A DNA stretch of 64,000 nucleotides from Corythoichthys intestinalis. Lineage: Eukaryota > Chordata > Actinopteri > Syngnathiformes > Syngnathidae. The translations under genes were made by a program, and so were the position numbers. This document shows positions 12,801-24,462 of this stretch, in pieces. The notes under the pieces were generated by a model. The model made no database searches, had not been told where the DNA came from, and worked only from the letters and a program-made list of their open reading frames with translations. Each line of letters begins with the position of its first letter. Position 1 is the first letter of the stretch. Location of the stretch: positions 6,075,501-6,139,500 of the forward strand of contig NC_080416.1 in NCBI RefSeq assembly GCF_030265065.1, read 5' to 3'.

Positions 12801-15412
12801 AGTTGAGTAAGATTTTTTCGTTTTCCCTCTTGGAAAAGAGGTTATGGACAGCAGATTGAGGAACTCACAAAGCGGTGTCGGATGGCCTGGGTCGCAGCGG
12901 TGAAAGAAACGGAAGGGGATCACTTTCGACACCATATCTCCCTTCCTGCGTGTTTGATCTCGGCATTTTCAGAAAGGCAAGTCGGAGTTTTTTTTTTTTT
13001 TAAAGTATTGATACTGAATATGCTGTTTTTTTGCTTTCTAAAGTCGCTATTTTCTCATTGGCTAACCTTAGCTAGCTAGCCTCACTTGTAAACTCCAGGG
13101 AAAGAGCAGTGGAAATGGGTCAATCTGTTCGTGATTAATCAGTGTTTAATTTATTCAGTCATCGTTTATAAAACACTATAGAGTGAATGATTTGAAAGAC
13201 AAAGGTAAACAGCAAAAATGCACAGAAATATCTATCAACGCGTGAGATTTCCTTTTGTGATATGAGAGATCTGATGGAATGGTAGCATGTCTGATTAAGT
13301 GTTTACGATTGTGAAATGCCATGGAAATATCCATTCTTACCTAGCTTTCTAAATACAACCTAATGTGATTGCAGATGAACCAGCTTATGAAATGATGGAG
13401 ACTGACCCAGACTGGGCACCATCCCTACATCTGTGACACGCATCTGTTACACCGACAAACACTGCACGCTTTCAAGACGAAGTAGGCGTGAGCAGCTACG
13501 GAAAGAGACACTGCAAGCACCAGAGATGAGGGTCCAGCAGGATGCAAACATTGAAGAGCTGCAGACCAAGGAGGGACCATCTGAGCCTGGTGAAATAAAC
13601 AGTCACCAACAGAATGAGGAGGGGACACCTGATGCTGGAGAAGAAAGTGGTCAGCTACAGACTGAAGAGGGGGACACATGAAGCTAGAGAAGGTGATCAG
13701 CTAATCATAGAGGATGAGACACACAACACCAATCAGGATGTGACACAGACTGTGATTAATGACTGTTTTGAAATTTTCACAGAAAACCCATCAAATCTGA
13801 AAGCACGTGCCCAAATGTTTTCCAGCTACAAGCACCACCACACTATGAAGTATTTAATATGTATTAGACCCAAGGGAGCCGTTTGTTTCTTATCAAAAGG
13901 CTGGGAAGGTGTACAAGTGACAAACATATAACCCAGAACTGTGACTTTCTTGATAATTTGTTACCTGGGGACATTGTCATGCCTGACAGAGGTTTTGACA
14001 TACAATAATGTGTGGGCATGTAGTGTTCAGATTTCAAACTCCCAGCATTTACAAAAGGCCGCTGTCAGTTAGCAGCTAGAGATGTGGCGGAAAATAGGAG
14101 AACAGCACATTTGAGAATCCATGTTGAAAGGGTCATCGGAAATGTTTGTCAGAAGTATAAGATCTTAACAGGAACCATACCCATAAACATGATTCTTCCA
14201 TGTGAAGGTGAAGAAGCCACAATGTTGGATAAGGTTGTCACTGTCTGCTGTGCCCTGACAAGCCAGTGCCCAACAGTAGTTTAGTACAATTAGTTTACTT
14301 TTCGTAGTGTTTGTACAAGCAGTTTTTTAAATACGTTTGTAGATGACTTAAACCTGTTTAATAAAGTATGTCAGTGACCATTTTGAAGTCTTCTTGACTG
14401 TTTGCCTCTCTTAGGTACATAAAGAACTAGTGTTGGTGTTGATAATGAAAAGTACTTTTTTTTTTACTAATTACATTCAAACAATTTTGTGGAGATAAAC
14501 ACTGAATATGAAATACGATGTTTGCTAACAAAACGAGAAGTTTGACAGTTTTACTTTTTTAGATATATGATTTTTACTAAAATTCTCAATCAAAACACAG
14601 CAGCAGCACAATGGTAAACAGAAAATAGCAATACAAGGATATATAAAACGTGCATATGAAGTAAAATAACACTAGTTGTAGAATAACGTGTTCAAGTAAA
14701 TTTGTCCCACTTCACATAAGTCCTGCATTGAGAGAATTGCACATCTTTGCATGGCAATGTCAACACTGAAATCATACATTGTGCAATATACATGAATTTG
14801 CATGTCATTATGACAGTTCATTCACCTGTTTTAGTGATGCGATGTTTAAGATGATATTCAAGGTACAATTCAAGTTCAACAATGTTCAAGTAAGAGCTGT
14901 ATCATGTTTCTGAGAGGAGCAACGAGAATGACGACTGTGTTGTCGCAGTCCTGCGGTCGAAATGCGGAGATCCTGTACCGACCCATTCATTAAATGTCCG
15001 TGAGCTTCGAGAGATTTATAGTTTTTATAATGTAAGCGCTGATACCATAAATCCAGCGATGAAGTTGGAGGCAGTAATGTTGCGTCGGAGCAACTCCTGT
15101 TCTGGTTTGTTTACATCCGTGGTACACTCAAAATGGCGCATGAGGGCGTGTCCGCTAGTTTGGGCACGTGACTGACAAAGACCGATTGGAAATGATTGGA
15201 ACGTGGAAACATATATTTTTTTTACCCCTTAACAGGACTTCTAAGCTTGAATTCTTCCACTTGACATCTTGAGGTGAACTTTGAAGCGAGCGTTGCTTCG
15301 TAAAGTGCGTCACAGTCAAACAAGATGATGAGGAAATGAACTTACTGGGCTTGACGTTTTGAATTTGCACAGCCACAAGCAAAAGTGCCACTAACTCCTT
15401 CATCTTGCACAT
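9824..15412 (-). CDS. MHC class I U-lineage alpha chain, gene A
   Basis: Peptide-presenting class I heavy chain at the cell surface, expected to pair with beta2-microglobulin. Exons: leader 15412-15346, alpha1 12379-12113, alpha2 12002-11724, alpha3 10654-10355, membrane 10296-10198, cytoplasmic 10121-10104, 10014-9910 and 9837-9824. Together they give 382 residues with every junction GT-AG and phase 1. Visible residues: Tyr7 in HTLKY, Tyr59 in DYWER, Arg84 and the glycosylation site in ERFNQTG, the T-K-H-K-W motif (143-147), alpha2 cysteines in YGCEWDD and ELCPS, alpha3 cysteines in [10 protein letters not shown] and YECIF. A single membrane helix is followed by FKFRK. Relative to gene D, two extra bases in the third-last exon shift the frame, extending the tail to end PSHGVGR. 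Intron 1 holds an ISL2EU-type element. Whether it is classical in function is inference. Confidence 0.9.
11090..11660. repeat. Purine-rich degenerate minisatellite in gene A intron 3
   Basis: On the plus strand this is a string of variants of GTGTGAGAGGACAAAAGATG, so the gene's sense strand is pyrimidine-rich. The same array is in intron 3 of genes B and C and is nearly absent from D. No conserved protein is encoded. Confidence 0.7.
12640..15150 (+). mobile_element. ISL2EU-type DNA transposon with THAP and DDE remnants
   Basis: It lies in intron 1 of gene A and is absent from the same place in B, C and D. On the plus strand a THAP-like start ([10 protein letters not shown], then [10 protein letters not shown]) lies at about 12739-12850. 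A linker with [17 protein letters not shown] follows near 13385-13436. The C-terminal part of a DDE transposase reads through [10 protein letters not shown] to CPTVV and stops at 14281-14283, with AATAAA near 14361. The frame is interrupted several times, so it is inactive. Both ends contain CGCCATTTTGAGTG in inverted orientation (about 12660 and 15127). The exact borders are uncertain by tens of bases. Confidence 0.7.
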
Positions 15413-15489
15413 TTTTGCCTCCTTCTCAGTCCGACGTCGACCCTCGAATATCAGACAAAGTGTTCGAAGCGTTTACCTAAGCTGGGTTA

Positions 15490-15543
15490 TAACGTTAATT
15501 TGCTTTCACTTTCGCCAACTAAGCCTTTCTGGGAAATCACGTG
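15490..15543 (-). promoter_or_regulatory. Gene A promoter module (ISRE, GAS-like, E-box)
   Basis: In sense orientation: E-box CACGTG (15543-15538), GAS-like TTCCCAGAA (15535-15527), ISRE core GCGAAAGTGAAAGC (15515-15502), then TTAACGTT (15497-15490) where gene D has TGACGTCA. The ISRE is about 90 bp upstream of the leader ATG. No TATA box is evident. Interferon response is inferred from the motifs. Confidence 0.75.
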
Positions 15544-15589
15544 ACCACGAATGGGCGGGAACCTACTTTAACACTTTAAATAACGAAAC

Positions 15590-16364
15590 GAAATGATGCC
15601 GATACTGGAATGGTGTGAGGTTTTTAAAAATATATATATTTTTTTTAAATATCAACAATTTATTTTCCTTTAATACGAAATTACTGCAAACTTACTATTA
15701 GGGGTGGGAACCTCTGGGGATTCGCTACAAAGTTCCATGTGGCAATATAACAATTATCGATACATGGGTCAGGAAATATTTCTACACTATTTTACGATAC
15801 AAAGAATAAACATAAAACACAAGCTTTTTCATCATTCTTCTGCAATATGAATTGAGTTTATCATTAGCAGATGTCCAATGGACCATGGATATTATCTGAA
15901 ATTGAGGCTTGTCAGTCCCACAGCATGGCAAGTGGGCATTTGCATCTTGTTTTCGACACCAGCTTTTGCCTGTGTTCCGGGACCTGTGCGTCTGTAGTCA
16001 TCCCTGCGCTGTCATATGTACTTTGCGTTCCAGCACCATATGATTTACAAATTAAGCACTGGCGATACATATTGCGATATAAAAAACTAGAAGAGTTTTC
16101 ACTGGATGACTTGAAAAGCTGTGTTTCGTTGGGTCACCATGACCACACTTTATTCATAAAATACCGAATATTCCAGTCCCAGGGAGTCCTTCTGTGAATG
16201 ATGAAGATTGCTGTATTTCAAATTAAGGGATCCAGGAGGCCAAGTAAATGTAAAAGCATCGTATGACATGTAAAAGCATAGCATAACAACAACTAGAAAC
16301 TGCAATTTGTGGAGAAATTACTCTGGTGCTGTGCTGTGTGGATATACAGATCTTAGCCCCGCTC
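15590..16364. other. Duplicated 5' flank of gene A, no gene
   Basis: The segment 15590-15850 is shared with the flanks of gene C (31740-31980) and gene D (40930-41215), including a repeat starting near 15697 with AGGGGTGGGAACCTC. An open frame at 15871-16197 has no recognisable domain and is not called. Confidence 0.5.
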
Positions 16365-16530
16365 AGTTTAGTTTGGGGACATTTCGGGGACAATATCAGG
16401 TCACTCCCTGTTGATTTTGGGACATTTGGGGGACCATACCAAGTCATTTGGGAACATTTGGGGGGCGTGTCCTGGACCTGGTCATATTACGTCATTTGGG
16501 GACTTTTGGGGTGGTGTGTCCTGGTGATAT
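16365..16530. repeat. Short GGGGACATTTGG-type minisatellite
   Basis: About five degenerate units of the same family as the array at 38455-39287, but in the opposite orientation. Units contain GACATTTGGGG and GGTCAT. Confidence 0.65.
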
Positions 16531-17157
16531 TGTAACGACCCGCAGGTTAGTTCTGCCCCTGAGACAACAGCAAGAGGAGGCTGGACGAGGCTTTTCAGTT
16601 CACACACCTTGTTTTTTTAAATAAAAATGATAATAATAATAAAACAAGAAAAACAGGCTAAAAGAGGGTGTGTTAATCCTGGCTTGGGCCGGGCAATTTG
16701 AGCATTCTGAAAAGTTGCTAGTGTTATGTCCCTACCATCCCTAAGCAAACTTACGCCCTCGCATACAGTCAGTTCAAAAGCACAAGAACTGTGCAGCATA
16801 CAATGAATGATCACTAGAACAGTTTCATCTGGAATTAATGTATGAGGAAACATCAAATAAAATGTTGTTCAATTTCCCTAACATTTATATACATACACCC
16901 AAGAACATTCTTTGTCCCTGCAACCTGGCCACTAGAATGGCCCCCACAACCTGAGAAATGAAGGTGCCTCTGCCGTGCAGCCTGCGATATATCATTCTCC
17001 TCGATATATCAATTTTATCCCATAAGTTCTTTTCGCGCTTGCGTTGGAACATCTTGATCGTCTTCCAGTGCCTTCAAGAAAAAGAGGACATGAAATATTG
17101 ACACTACCTTCAAAGAAGAACACAGCGAGCGTGTCAGACTTACCGTGAAAAGGCGTC
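16531..17157 (-). other. 3' flank of gene B
   Basis: From about 16690 it matches the 3' flanks of genes A and C. No separate gene or clear polyadenylation signal was seen. Confidence 0.45.
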
Positions 17158-18189
17158 TCACTCGGGAGCCGGCTCGGCTAAAGGGGTCTCGGTGGTAGGA
17201 GAAACGGCCTCGGGAGCGCTCTCGGAGGAGGATTGCTCAGACTTGGCTGCAAAAGGCAAACAAATCGAAAGATTTGGGAGACGTCAGACCTCCACCTTGG
17301 TTTTGCTAACTTCCAAGGAAGTGACTCACCAGCTTGGGTGTATTTGGCTGCAATCAAAAGACATGAGCAAAGTGGTCATCATCGGCAACTAAAGAAATTG
17401 CTGACGGAGTAAACATTTCTTACCTTTTCTGAATTTGACGAGGACAATGACGATTGCGAGGGCTATGAGCACCAACGGGACAGTGGCGGCCAGCGCCGTC
17501 TTCCTCCTTTCTTCCGCTTCAAAAAGCAACAGAGGTGATGTTGTCTTCATTTGACGAGAACGGAAGCGTGCGACTCACCTTCAATGCGTTCGTTGCTCAG
17601 GATCTTCGCGTGGTCCAGCGGGACGACGACGTCCTCCGGGACGCCGGCTAGCTGGAAGACACACTCGTATTTGGCATTGGCGTCCACCACTTTGAGGTCG
17701 GTGGTGGTCTGGAAGGTCCTGTCGTGGTTGGGGAGGGTCTCGCCCATTTCCACGTCCTCAAAGAGCTCCTCGCCGTCCTTCTTCCAAAACAGGACGGCCT
17801 CCCTGGGGTAGAAACCCGTGGCATGGCAGGTCACCGGCGACCGCGACGTCTTCTGCAGCAGGGAGATCCGCGGAAGCTCTGGACAAAAAATGCAGAGTGT
17901 ACTGACTAAACCGTATTCTCAGACTAATATTGGATGACAGTTAGGAGTTTGTGATGACGTGCGCCCAGTGCAGAAAGTAACAAACCAAAACGTATTTACA
18001 ACGGAACAAACAAAATGAGTACCTTCCTTTCGAGCACAATGCACTAAGCCACAGTCAAAAACAGTTTTGCCCTCCTAACGAGCAACACTTGCGAAATAAT
18101 TAGCTGTCATTTTAAGCGTACCGGGGCTGAACTGAATCCGGTCAGTGGACAGACATGAATTACAGCCCCTAGTGGTAAGGGGTAAAATT

Positions 18190-18785
18190 AAAAATAATAA
18201 CACAAATCAGGAATATGGCTCATACACAGAGAATATTTTAGGACAAAAGATGGTGAAAGTGTGTGAGGAGAAAGAGGGACAGGAAAAGAAGGAACAACAA
18301 CTAAAGTGTGAGAGGGCAAATATGTCAGGGGCAAAGATAAAAAGGATGCATGGTTGAGACAATCTACAAGAGAAGCAAACACGTAGGGAATGTGTGAGAG
18401 GACAAACGAAGATTGAAGGACAAAACATATACATAACCAAGACAAAATGTGTGAAAGGACCGAAAACGGAAAGAACAAAAGATGTTGAGACAGGAAAAAG
18501 ATGGTTTAAACATGGGAGCAAAACTTTAGAAAGACTGAGGAAAAAAAAAAAAAATGAAGGACTCAAAAGTCAAATGAAAGAAAAAATATGGAGAAAACAC
18601 GTGAGAGGACCAACAATGAAAAGAACGTGTGTGATGATAGATGAGGACCGGAGAAAAGGAACGTGTGAGAGGAAAAAACACAATGAGAGGACAAAAGATA
18701 TTGGGAAGAAATGAGAATGTGGGAGAGAAAAGATGAATGGAAAGCATGAGGACAAAAGATGGACAATGAGAGAATGTGTGAGAGG
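18190..18785. repeat. Purine-rich minisatellite in gene B intron 3
   Basis: The same GAGAGGACAAAAGATG-type array as in gene A intron 3. It continues at 19865-19920 after being split by the hAT-like insertion. Confidence 0.7.
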
Positions 18786-18793
18786 ACAAAAGA

Positions 18794-19856
18794 CAGTGGC
18801 GCCCCCAGGGGGTGGCCAGGGGTGACCACGGCCACCCCTATAAATTTGTTGGCCACCCCACTGGCCACCCCGCTTGCCACTAAATCGTAGATTGTTGTAG
18901 CATCAATTATGCATTTCATCCCAAATTCAAATCTGCTAGCACCTGTTTTTTCCCAGTAATTATTTTGTTTTGTTAAATGTACACCTTCTGCCTAATATAT
19001 ACATAACCCAATAAAACAAAATTGTTGTGGAACTCAAAATGTTGACTGGACAGTTATGGACTATGCACATTAAATCATTAGTAACTAGGAGTGTCAAACA
19101 ATTAAAATTTTTAATCGAGTTAATTACAGCTTAAAAATTAATTAATCGTAATTAATCGCAATTCAAACCATCTATAAAATATGCCATATTTTTCTGTAAA
19201 TTATTGTTGGAATGGAAAGATGAGACACAAGATGGATATACACATTCAACATATGGTACATAAGTACTGTATTTGTTTGTTATAACAATAAATCAACAAG
19301 ATGGCATTACCATTATTAACATTCTGTTAAAGCGATCCATGGATAGAAAGACTTGTAATCCTTAAAAGATAATAAAATTTGTAAAATTTTCAATCAAAAA
19401 ATAAACTGGTAGCCCGCCATTGTTAATGCTAATAATTACTTACACAATGCTCATGGGTGCTGAAGCCTATAAAATCAGTTGCACCCAAGCGCCAGCAGAG
19501 GGCGACAAAACTCCGAAAAACACAAGTACACATTTCACTGTGCTGTCATTTTAATGTTTGAGCGGGGCATGTGCGTTAATTGCGTCAAATATTTTAACGT
19601 GATTAATTAAAAAAAATAATTACCGCCCGTTAACGCGATAATTTTGACAGCCGTATTAGTAACATCAAATGTTACATAATATACCAAAGTATATCAGTAG
19701 CCGTGTCCTTAAGTCTTTCTTATAGTTTTCCCCCTGAACTTTTTACTGCAATAATATAATAAAAACCTGAAATTATGGCTTTTAGTTTTGGCCACCCCAA
19801 GATTTTGAGTGGCCCCATCTGGCCACCCCTATGAAAAATTTCTGGAGGCGCTACTG
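18794..19856. mobile_element. hAT-like element in gene B intron 3
   Basis: The 8-bp TSD ACAAAAGA is at 18786-18793 and 19857-19864. Inverted ends are CAGTGGCGCCCCCAG and TCTGGAGGCGCTACTG. Subterminal GGCCACCCC repeats occur at both ends. It is interrupted by the element at 19086-19655. Confidence 0.85.
19086..19655. mobile_element. Nested hAT-like element, GCTGTCAAA family
   Basis: It lies inside the element at 18794-19856, with TSD TTAGTAAC at 19078-19085 and 19656-19663. Relatives are at 33730-34338 and 56311-57399, with a partial copy at 52420-52621. Both ends carry TTAATTAA-rich stretches and GCGTTAAC motifs. Confidence 0.85.
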
Positions 19857-20253
19857 ACAAAAGATGGAGGGAAGAGAAGGAAGAGGTGGAGAAGGGAAAG
19901 GGTTAAACAAGGAAAGGGTGTCTTGGGAGCCAACTTCCTGTAGGAGGAGGCGGTGTGCAAAGATTGTACCTGTTCTCATGAGGAAGTCCCTCCCATTGCG
20001 AACGTGCTTCTTCAAGTAAGAAGGACATTCCTCAGTGTAGTAATACTTGGAGTATTGAATGTCATGGTAATATTGGTCCTACTTGTGTTTGGTGACGACA
20101 GCTTGTGGCTTGACCGCGATCCACCTCAGTCCCTTCAAATCAAACGATATAAAGTCTTCTCCGTCGTAAGCGTGGTGTTCCCAACCGTCCACCTCGCCGG
20201 TCTCATCGTCCCATTCGCAGCCATACATCACCTGAACCATGTTAACAACTGAG

Positions 20254-20288
20254 AGAAAGGCACGTGACACACCGTCACGTGCCTTTCT
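20254..20288. repeat. Perfect fold-back in gene B intron 2
   Basis: Two 15-bp arms (20254-20268 and 20274-20288) are exact inverted copies around a 5-bp spacer. They replace roughly 60 bp present in genes A, C and D. This is the pattern left by a template switch during replication. Confidence 0.8.
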
Positions 20289-20976
20289 GAAATGTCTTGA
20301 AATGCCCCAAAGTTGGACGGCAACAAACCTCCAGTTCGGTTGAAGCGCTCTTTAGCAGTTTCAAGGCTGACTTTGTTGACCTGCTCTGAATGAATAAGGA
20401 GCTCTCTGTTTCTCTCCCAGTAGGTTGGATCCTCGGCTGTGATTTTCTTCATCCAGTCCTGTTTGGGTCTTAATTTCCTGCTCTTGCTGTCGTAGTGAAC
20501 AATCTGAACACCGTCAACATAACCGACACTCAAGAACTCGGGGAAGTTTGGAATTTGTGACGACGCAGTCTCAATATACTTCAGCGTGTGGATCACTGAA
20601 AGAAAAAGCAAAAACATTTGTTCATCTTAAAATCTTCCACTCATCCCATTTAAAAAGATTGGAACACAGCGACACCAGAAAACACTTTCATCAAACTCAT
20701 CATTTATGTAGCCTTTCATTTCAAAAACAACAGTGTCGTGTCTAAAAAAATTGACATCAATTTACAAGCAAACATCTAGAAAAGTAATAAAACTACTCAA
20801 TGAAACGAGGTGCATTGTGTGTTTTATTCCTTCAAATTTGGAAGAGAAATTGGTCCATTGTGTGAGATGAGTTTTGAAAATACGCGCCGCCTGCGTTGAC
20901 ACGGCACACCTAAATTTTGTATGAATTTTGCGTCGATGCAAAATACCAACATTTTCTACTCAAATAGTGTTTATGT

Positions 20977-21114
20977 GAACTCACGGCTTCCATTGACGGT
21001 GCTAGACGTTCAATTCCTTTTGACTGGGAGGGGCGAATGAACGAACGTTCATTCGCCCCTCCCAGTCAAAAAGGAATTGGACGTCTATTGTTGTCAATGG
21101 CAGGTCATGAGTTC
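20977..21114. repeat. Fold-back repeat in gene B intron 1
   Basis: A near-perfect palindrome centred near 21046 with arms of about 65 bp. The arms contain CATTGACGG, AGACGT and GACTGGGAGGGGCGAATG. The same palindrome is in intron 1 of gene D (38271-38400), so it predates that duplication. Confidence 0.8.
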
Positions 21115-21601
21115 AGAAAGACACTCATTAGTTTGCTGCAATAATCTAGTGTTACTGTACTTATTTACAGAAATGTTGCACTTAAGAAAGAGCTAAAACA
21201 TACAATTTTTCCACTTCCAAATTGCATGTTTTTGTAACAGAAAATAGTCGATTGATTTCCTAACCCGTGTATCAACAATTGTCGTATCGCCATATCGTGA
21301 GATCGTGAACCTTGTAACACAAATCATATCAGAAGGTTCCCACCCCTAATTTGCAGGTATTTTAACAAGCCTTGCCTATTTCAAAATCATAGGGGCACAT
21401 TGTACATGAACGAGATAAACAATAAATCAAAAAACAGGACTTCCGAGCTTGAATTCTTCCACTTGCGTCATAGTCGGACAAGATGAGGAAATGAACTTAC
21501 CGGGCTTGACGTTTTGAATTTGCACAGCCACAAGCAAAAGTGCCACCAACTCTTTCATCCTGCACATTTTTGCCTCCTTTTCAGTCTGAAATCCAAGTAC
21601 A

Positions 21602-22066
21602 TTGGCATCAACAGAATCGACACACACGGCCGTCAATGGCAATAAACAAAGTAAATGTGTCAGAGAATTTCCCAGCAATCTTTCCCACCTCCGACCGGCA
21701 GAACTGCATTCTCCAGTGGCCAAAAAGCAAAACACGTCAATGTTGTTCGACAAGCGCGACACGCCGAGGAGACTTCTGGTGAAAATCCCGCAGACAGATC
21801 CTGTCAAGTTACCTGTGCTTCCTTTGGAGCCGCAGCCATCTTCAGTGGACACCAGTATTTCCACCAAGCGTCCCAGCTTGAAGCTGTCCGTGTGGGATCG
21901 TCCCAACGTAACGTACGACGTGACCGGCGTGGCCAAGGGTCTGACTAAAGAGCGTCACAACCTCAAAAATGTCACCGCCTTCGAATGGCTGGTCACAAAA
22001 GCCCTCGACTATGTGGAAAATGAAGACAACTCCGCGCAACAAGATTTGTCCTGTGTAAAAGCATAA
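21602..22066 (+). CDS. Unrecognised 154-codon open frame, possibly a truncated gene piece
   Basis: The open frame runs from just after an in-frame stop at 21587-21589 to a TAA at 22064-22066. It has no ATG for its first 46 codons; the first is at 21740. It starts at the point where gene B loses homology to its sister genes. The composition looks protein-like, with charged and proline-rich stretches and then KLSVWDRPNVTYDVTG and FEWLVTKALDYVE. I do not recognise the family. It could be an exon or retrocopy fragment brought in by the rearrangement that removed gene B's promoter, or a chance frame. Confidence 0.35.
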   Translation: MASTESTHTAVNGNKQSKCVREFPSNLSHLRPAELHSPVAKKQNTSMLFDKRDTPRRLLVKIPQTDPVKLPVLPLEPQPSSVDTSISTKRPSLKLSVWDRPNVTYDVTGVAKGLTKERHNLKNVTAFEWLVTKALDYVENEDNSAQQDLSCVKA

Positions 22067-22414
22067 AAGCTCCCTGCTTTTATGAAGCAAAACAAAAGTT
22101 TGCGTGGGACTAATGCGCATGGACACAACGCGAATGTGATCTTCAAACAATATATTGTGCAGGCCTTATTGCGGTTTGTGTTGTGTTCATATTTAGTCTC
22201 CTGTTATAACAGCTGTTTTTCCTCTCAAGAGTCCAGAGAAGTTCGCCGAGCCCCCAACCAACTTAGATTTATCTCATCCAATAAGAAATACAGACTTGGA
22301 GTTATGTTTGGTCTTTCTGGAGAGAAGCTGGCACCAGATGTACAGCTCAAAGTGCTCAGCTAGATCAGCTTCTTCTGAACACTGCTACTCCTTTATTCGA
22401 TCAGGGGTAGGAGC
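22067..22414. other. Unassigned noncoding stretch
   Basis: Around 22190-22245 it resembles 33476-33525 (TCCTGTT, AACAGC, CTCTCA, GAGTCC in order). It is otherwise unassigned. Confidence 0.35.
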
Positions 22415-24462
22415 CAGTGTTGTGCATGAACGCGTTTAATGAACGATCGTTCATGAACACGTTCACATTTTGGGCGAACGTGAATTGAACGCATCATATT
22501 TCTGTCTCATGAACGTTACTGACTGTGAACGCGCTCATTCTAGCAGTTGTGAGCAGTGCTCATAACTTCGTTCATGAGTTCATCACATTTAGAGCCTTAC
22601 CAACAAAACTGCATATAAAGCCATAGGCTAAAAACACACAATAAAAAAAATTAACCTTAATAGCAGAAAACTGTCCAACCTGGCAACCCAAGCTGCCTGT
22701 CACGGCCGTATTGTTTAAGCCAGACATGTCCAAAGTCCGGCCCGGGGGCCAAATGCGGCCCGTGGTCAAATTTCATCCGGCCCCCAGCCTCTGTCGTAAA
22801 ATCAATAACGACTGGCCCGCACACAGACTTAATAAATTGGTCAGCAGTACTGCAACCAGCATATGAAGTAGCTTACACACGAAATGCTGCTCCTCATTTA
22901 CCCACTAAAAGGCAGCAGCACTTTAACCCTTTATTGCCAAATGTATCACATTTGATACACCTAAAATTTCCTTATTTTGAGACTAATTTAGAATTTTGAC
23001 ATTTCTTTTTGAAAACAAACAAAAATGATGGATGCAACTCAACACATGCATTTGCAGGTTCTATGAGAAAAAAAACATGACTTAGCATGGGTTATGAATA
23101 TTAGAGCGCTTATTACACATATTCATTTTGACTTTTCTTTTTACAAATTTGAAAAAATAGTTTCATTAGGACCTTATTTTTCAAATTTTGGGATTCTCTG
23201 ATAATTGCTTCGTGTTGCAGGTATTGAAGGGCTAAGCAACATTACCCCGTGTGACCTATTACTTCCATTTTCTAAAATGGTGACAATCAACAAAAAAAAG
23301 AAAGTTGACTGTGACGGCCGACGCTTCAAGGATAGGTGGAAATTGGACTATTTCATCACTAAAATACGGAACAACTGTGTCTGCCTCATTTGCAAAGAGA
23401 CAGTCACTGTTTTTAAAGATTTCAATGTTAGCCGATATTACCAAACAAGACACGCTGACATGTACGGCAAGATTACAGGGAAGATTCGCAGCGAGAAATT
23501 GAAGCAACTTGGAGCCAGTTTAATTTCACAGCATCAGTATTTCGCAAGAGGCCGAAAGTCGCAAGAGAACGCCACAAAGGCTAGTTGTAAGATTGTTGAA
23601 ATTATTCAATTTAAAAAAATAATAAAGTAAATGTGACACACTGAATGGCTTGCTAAAATTTGCTTAAATATATTGTTCTCCGTAAAGGACGTCAGCCAAG
23701 GTCGGCCCCCCACATTTTTACCTCACCAAATCTGTCCCTCTTTGCAAAAAGTTTGGACACCCCTGGTTTAAGCAAATACGTCATACGTCGGATGGCTAAA
23801 ATATAACGTTCACTTGTAAACTTTGTCCACCTGGATTGAAGAAGACCGTCCGTACGTCGGTAACGTCTTTAGCCAACCTTAAACGGCACATCGAAATAAA
23901 GCATGCGACAAGCCTTGCTAGGTATCTGCGACTGCGAGCATGTGCGATTAAGAAAGAGACTGCAACGGTTGGCCAGAGCAGTACCTCTGCCACCCAAATA
24001 CCGCTAACAGCATACCAGATTCATTTAAACAGCAAGGTTTTGCTTATGCTTATGAAAATATACTGTAGATAAAAGCTGTAGAGCTGCTAATGTGTGGACG
24101 GACTGAGTGGCAGCAAAGCATCATGGAAATCCCAGTAATCTGAGGGCTGCCCCCTCACTGCTAGTGTAAACCCTGGTTATACAAGGATTTGAAATTGAAT
24201 ATGAAGATGAATCCGACACATAGTTTCAGTGTTTAAAAGGATACATGAATTGCTGTCTGTGGTTCTATATGGAGACTGCCAATAATAGCTTGCAACAATT
24301 TTTGGCGAACAAAAAGAACTGAACTTCAACAGTTCATTTTTTGGAACCATGAACTTTAGTTCAAAATTTTGAATTATGAACTACGAACTGAACAGTTCAT
24401 TTTAAAATTTGTGAACTGCAATTTGAACTAGTTCATGTAGAAAATGAACTTTCCCAACACTG
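22415..24462 (+). mobile_element. hAT-like element with BED-finger remnant
   Basis: The ends are CAGTGTTGTGCATGAACG and TTTCCCAACACTG, with dense GTTCATGAAC-like subterminal motifs. Inside, at about 23836-23970, is a BED-type zinc-finger piece with [15 protein letters not shown] see no convincing 8-bp TSD at these borders. The right end joins the 3' flank of gene C, while the left flank is not from the MHC unit. It contains the nested element at 22721-23765. Confidence 0.7.
22721..23765 (+). mobile_element. Nested hAT element with BED-finger open frame
   Basis: TSD GTTTAAGC at 22713-22720 and 23766-23773. Inverted ends are CAGACATGTCCAAAGTC and GTTTGGACACCCCTG, of the Charlie-like type. A plus-strand frame starting near 23277 encodes about 117 residues: a lysine-rich start, CLICKETVTVFKDFNV, then YYQTRHADMY. 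That is a C-x2-C...H BED finger like those in GTF2IRD2/EPM2AIP1-type hAT transposases. The catalytic domain is missing, so the copy is internally deleted. Confidence 0.82.

Larger units (their letters stand above)
17158..21567 (-). pseudogene. MHC class I U-lineage pseudogene, gene B
   Basis: Exons: leader 21567-21501, alpha1 20595-20329, alpha2 20248-19970, alpha3 17878-17579, membrane 17516-17424, cytoplasmic 17347-17330 and 17246-17158. All splice sites are intact, and the structure would give 370 codons, the same as gene D. In alpha2 the codon for the conserved Trp147 (T-K-H-K-W) is TAG at 20081-20079, so translation ends before half of alpha2. Homology to the other genes stops at about 21588, just upstream of the leader ATG, so the shared ISRE module is missing. 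Intron 2 contains a perfect fold-back in place of the sequence seen in A, C and D. Intron 3 carries a nested pair of hAT-like elements. The tail is the ancestral type, ending EPAPE. Confidence 0.88.

Noticed and set aside
15871-16197. 108-codon plus-strand frame between genes A and B
   Set aside because: No recognisable domain, and part of it overlaps interspersed repeat sequence.
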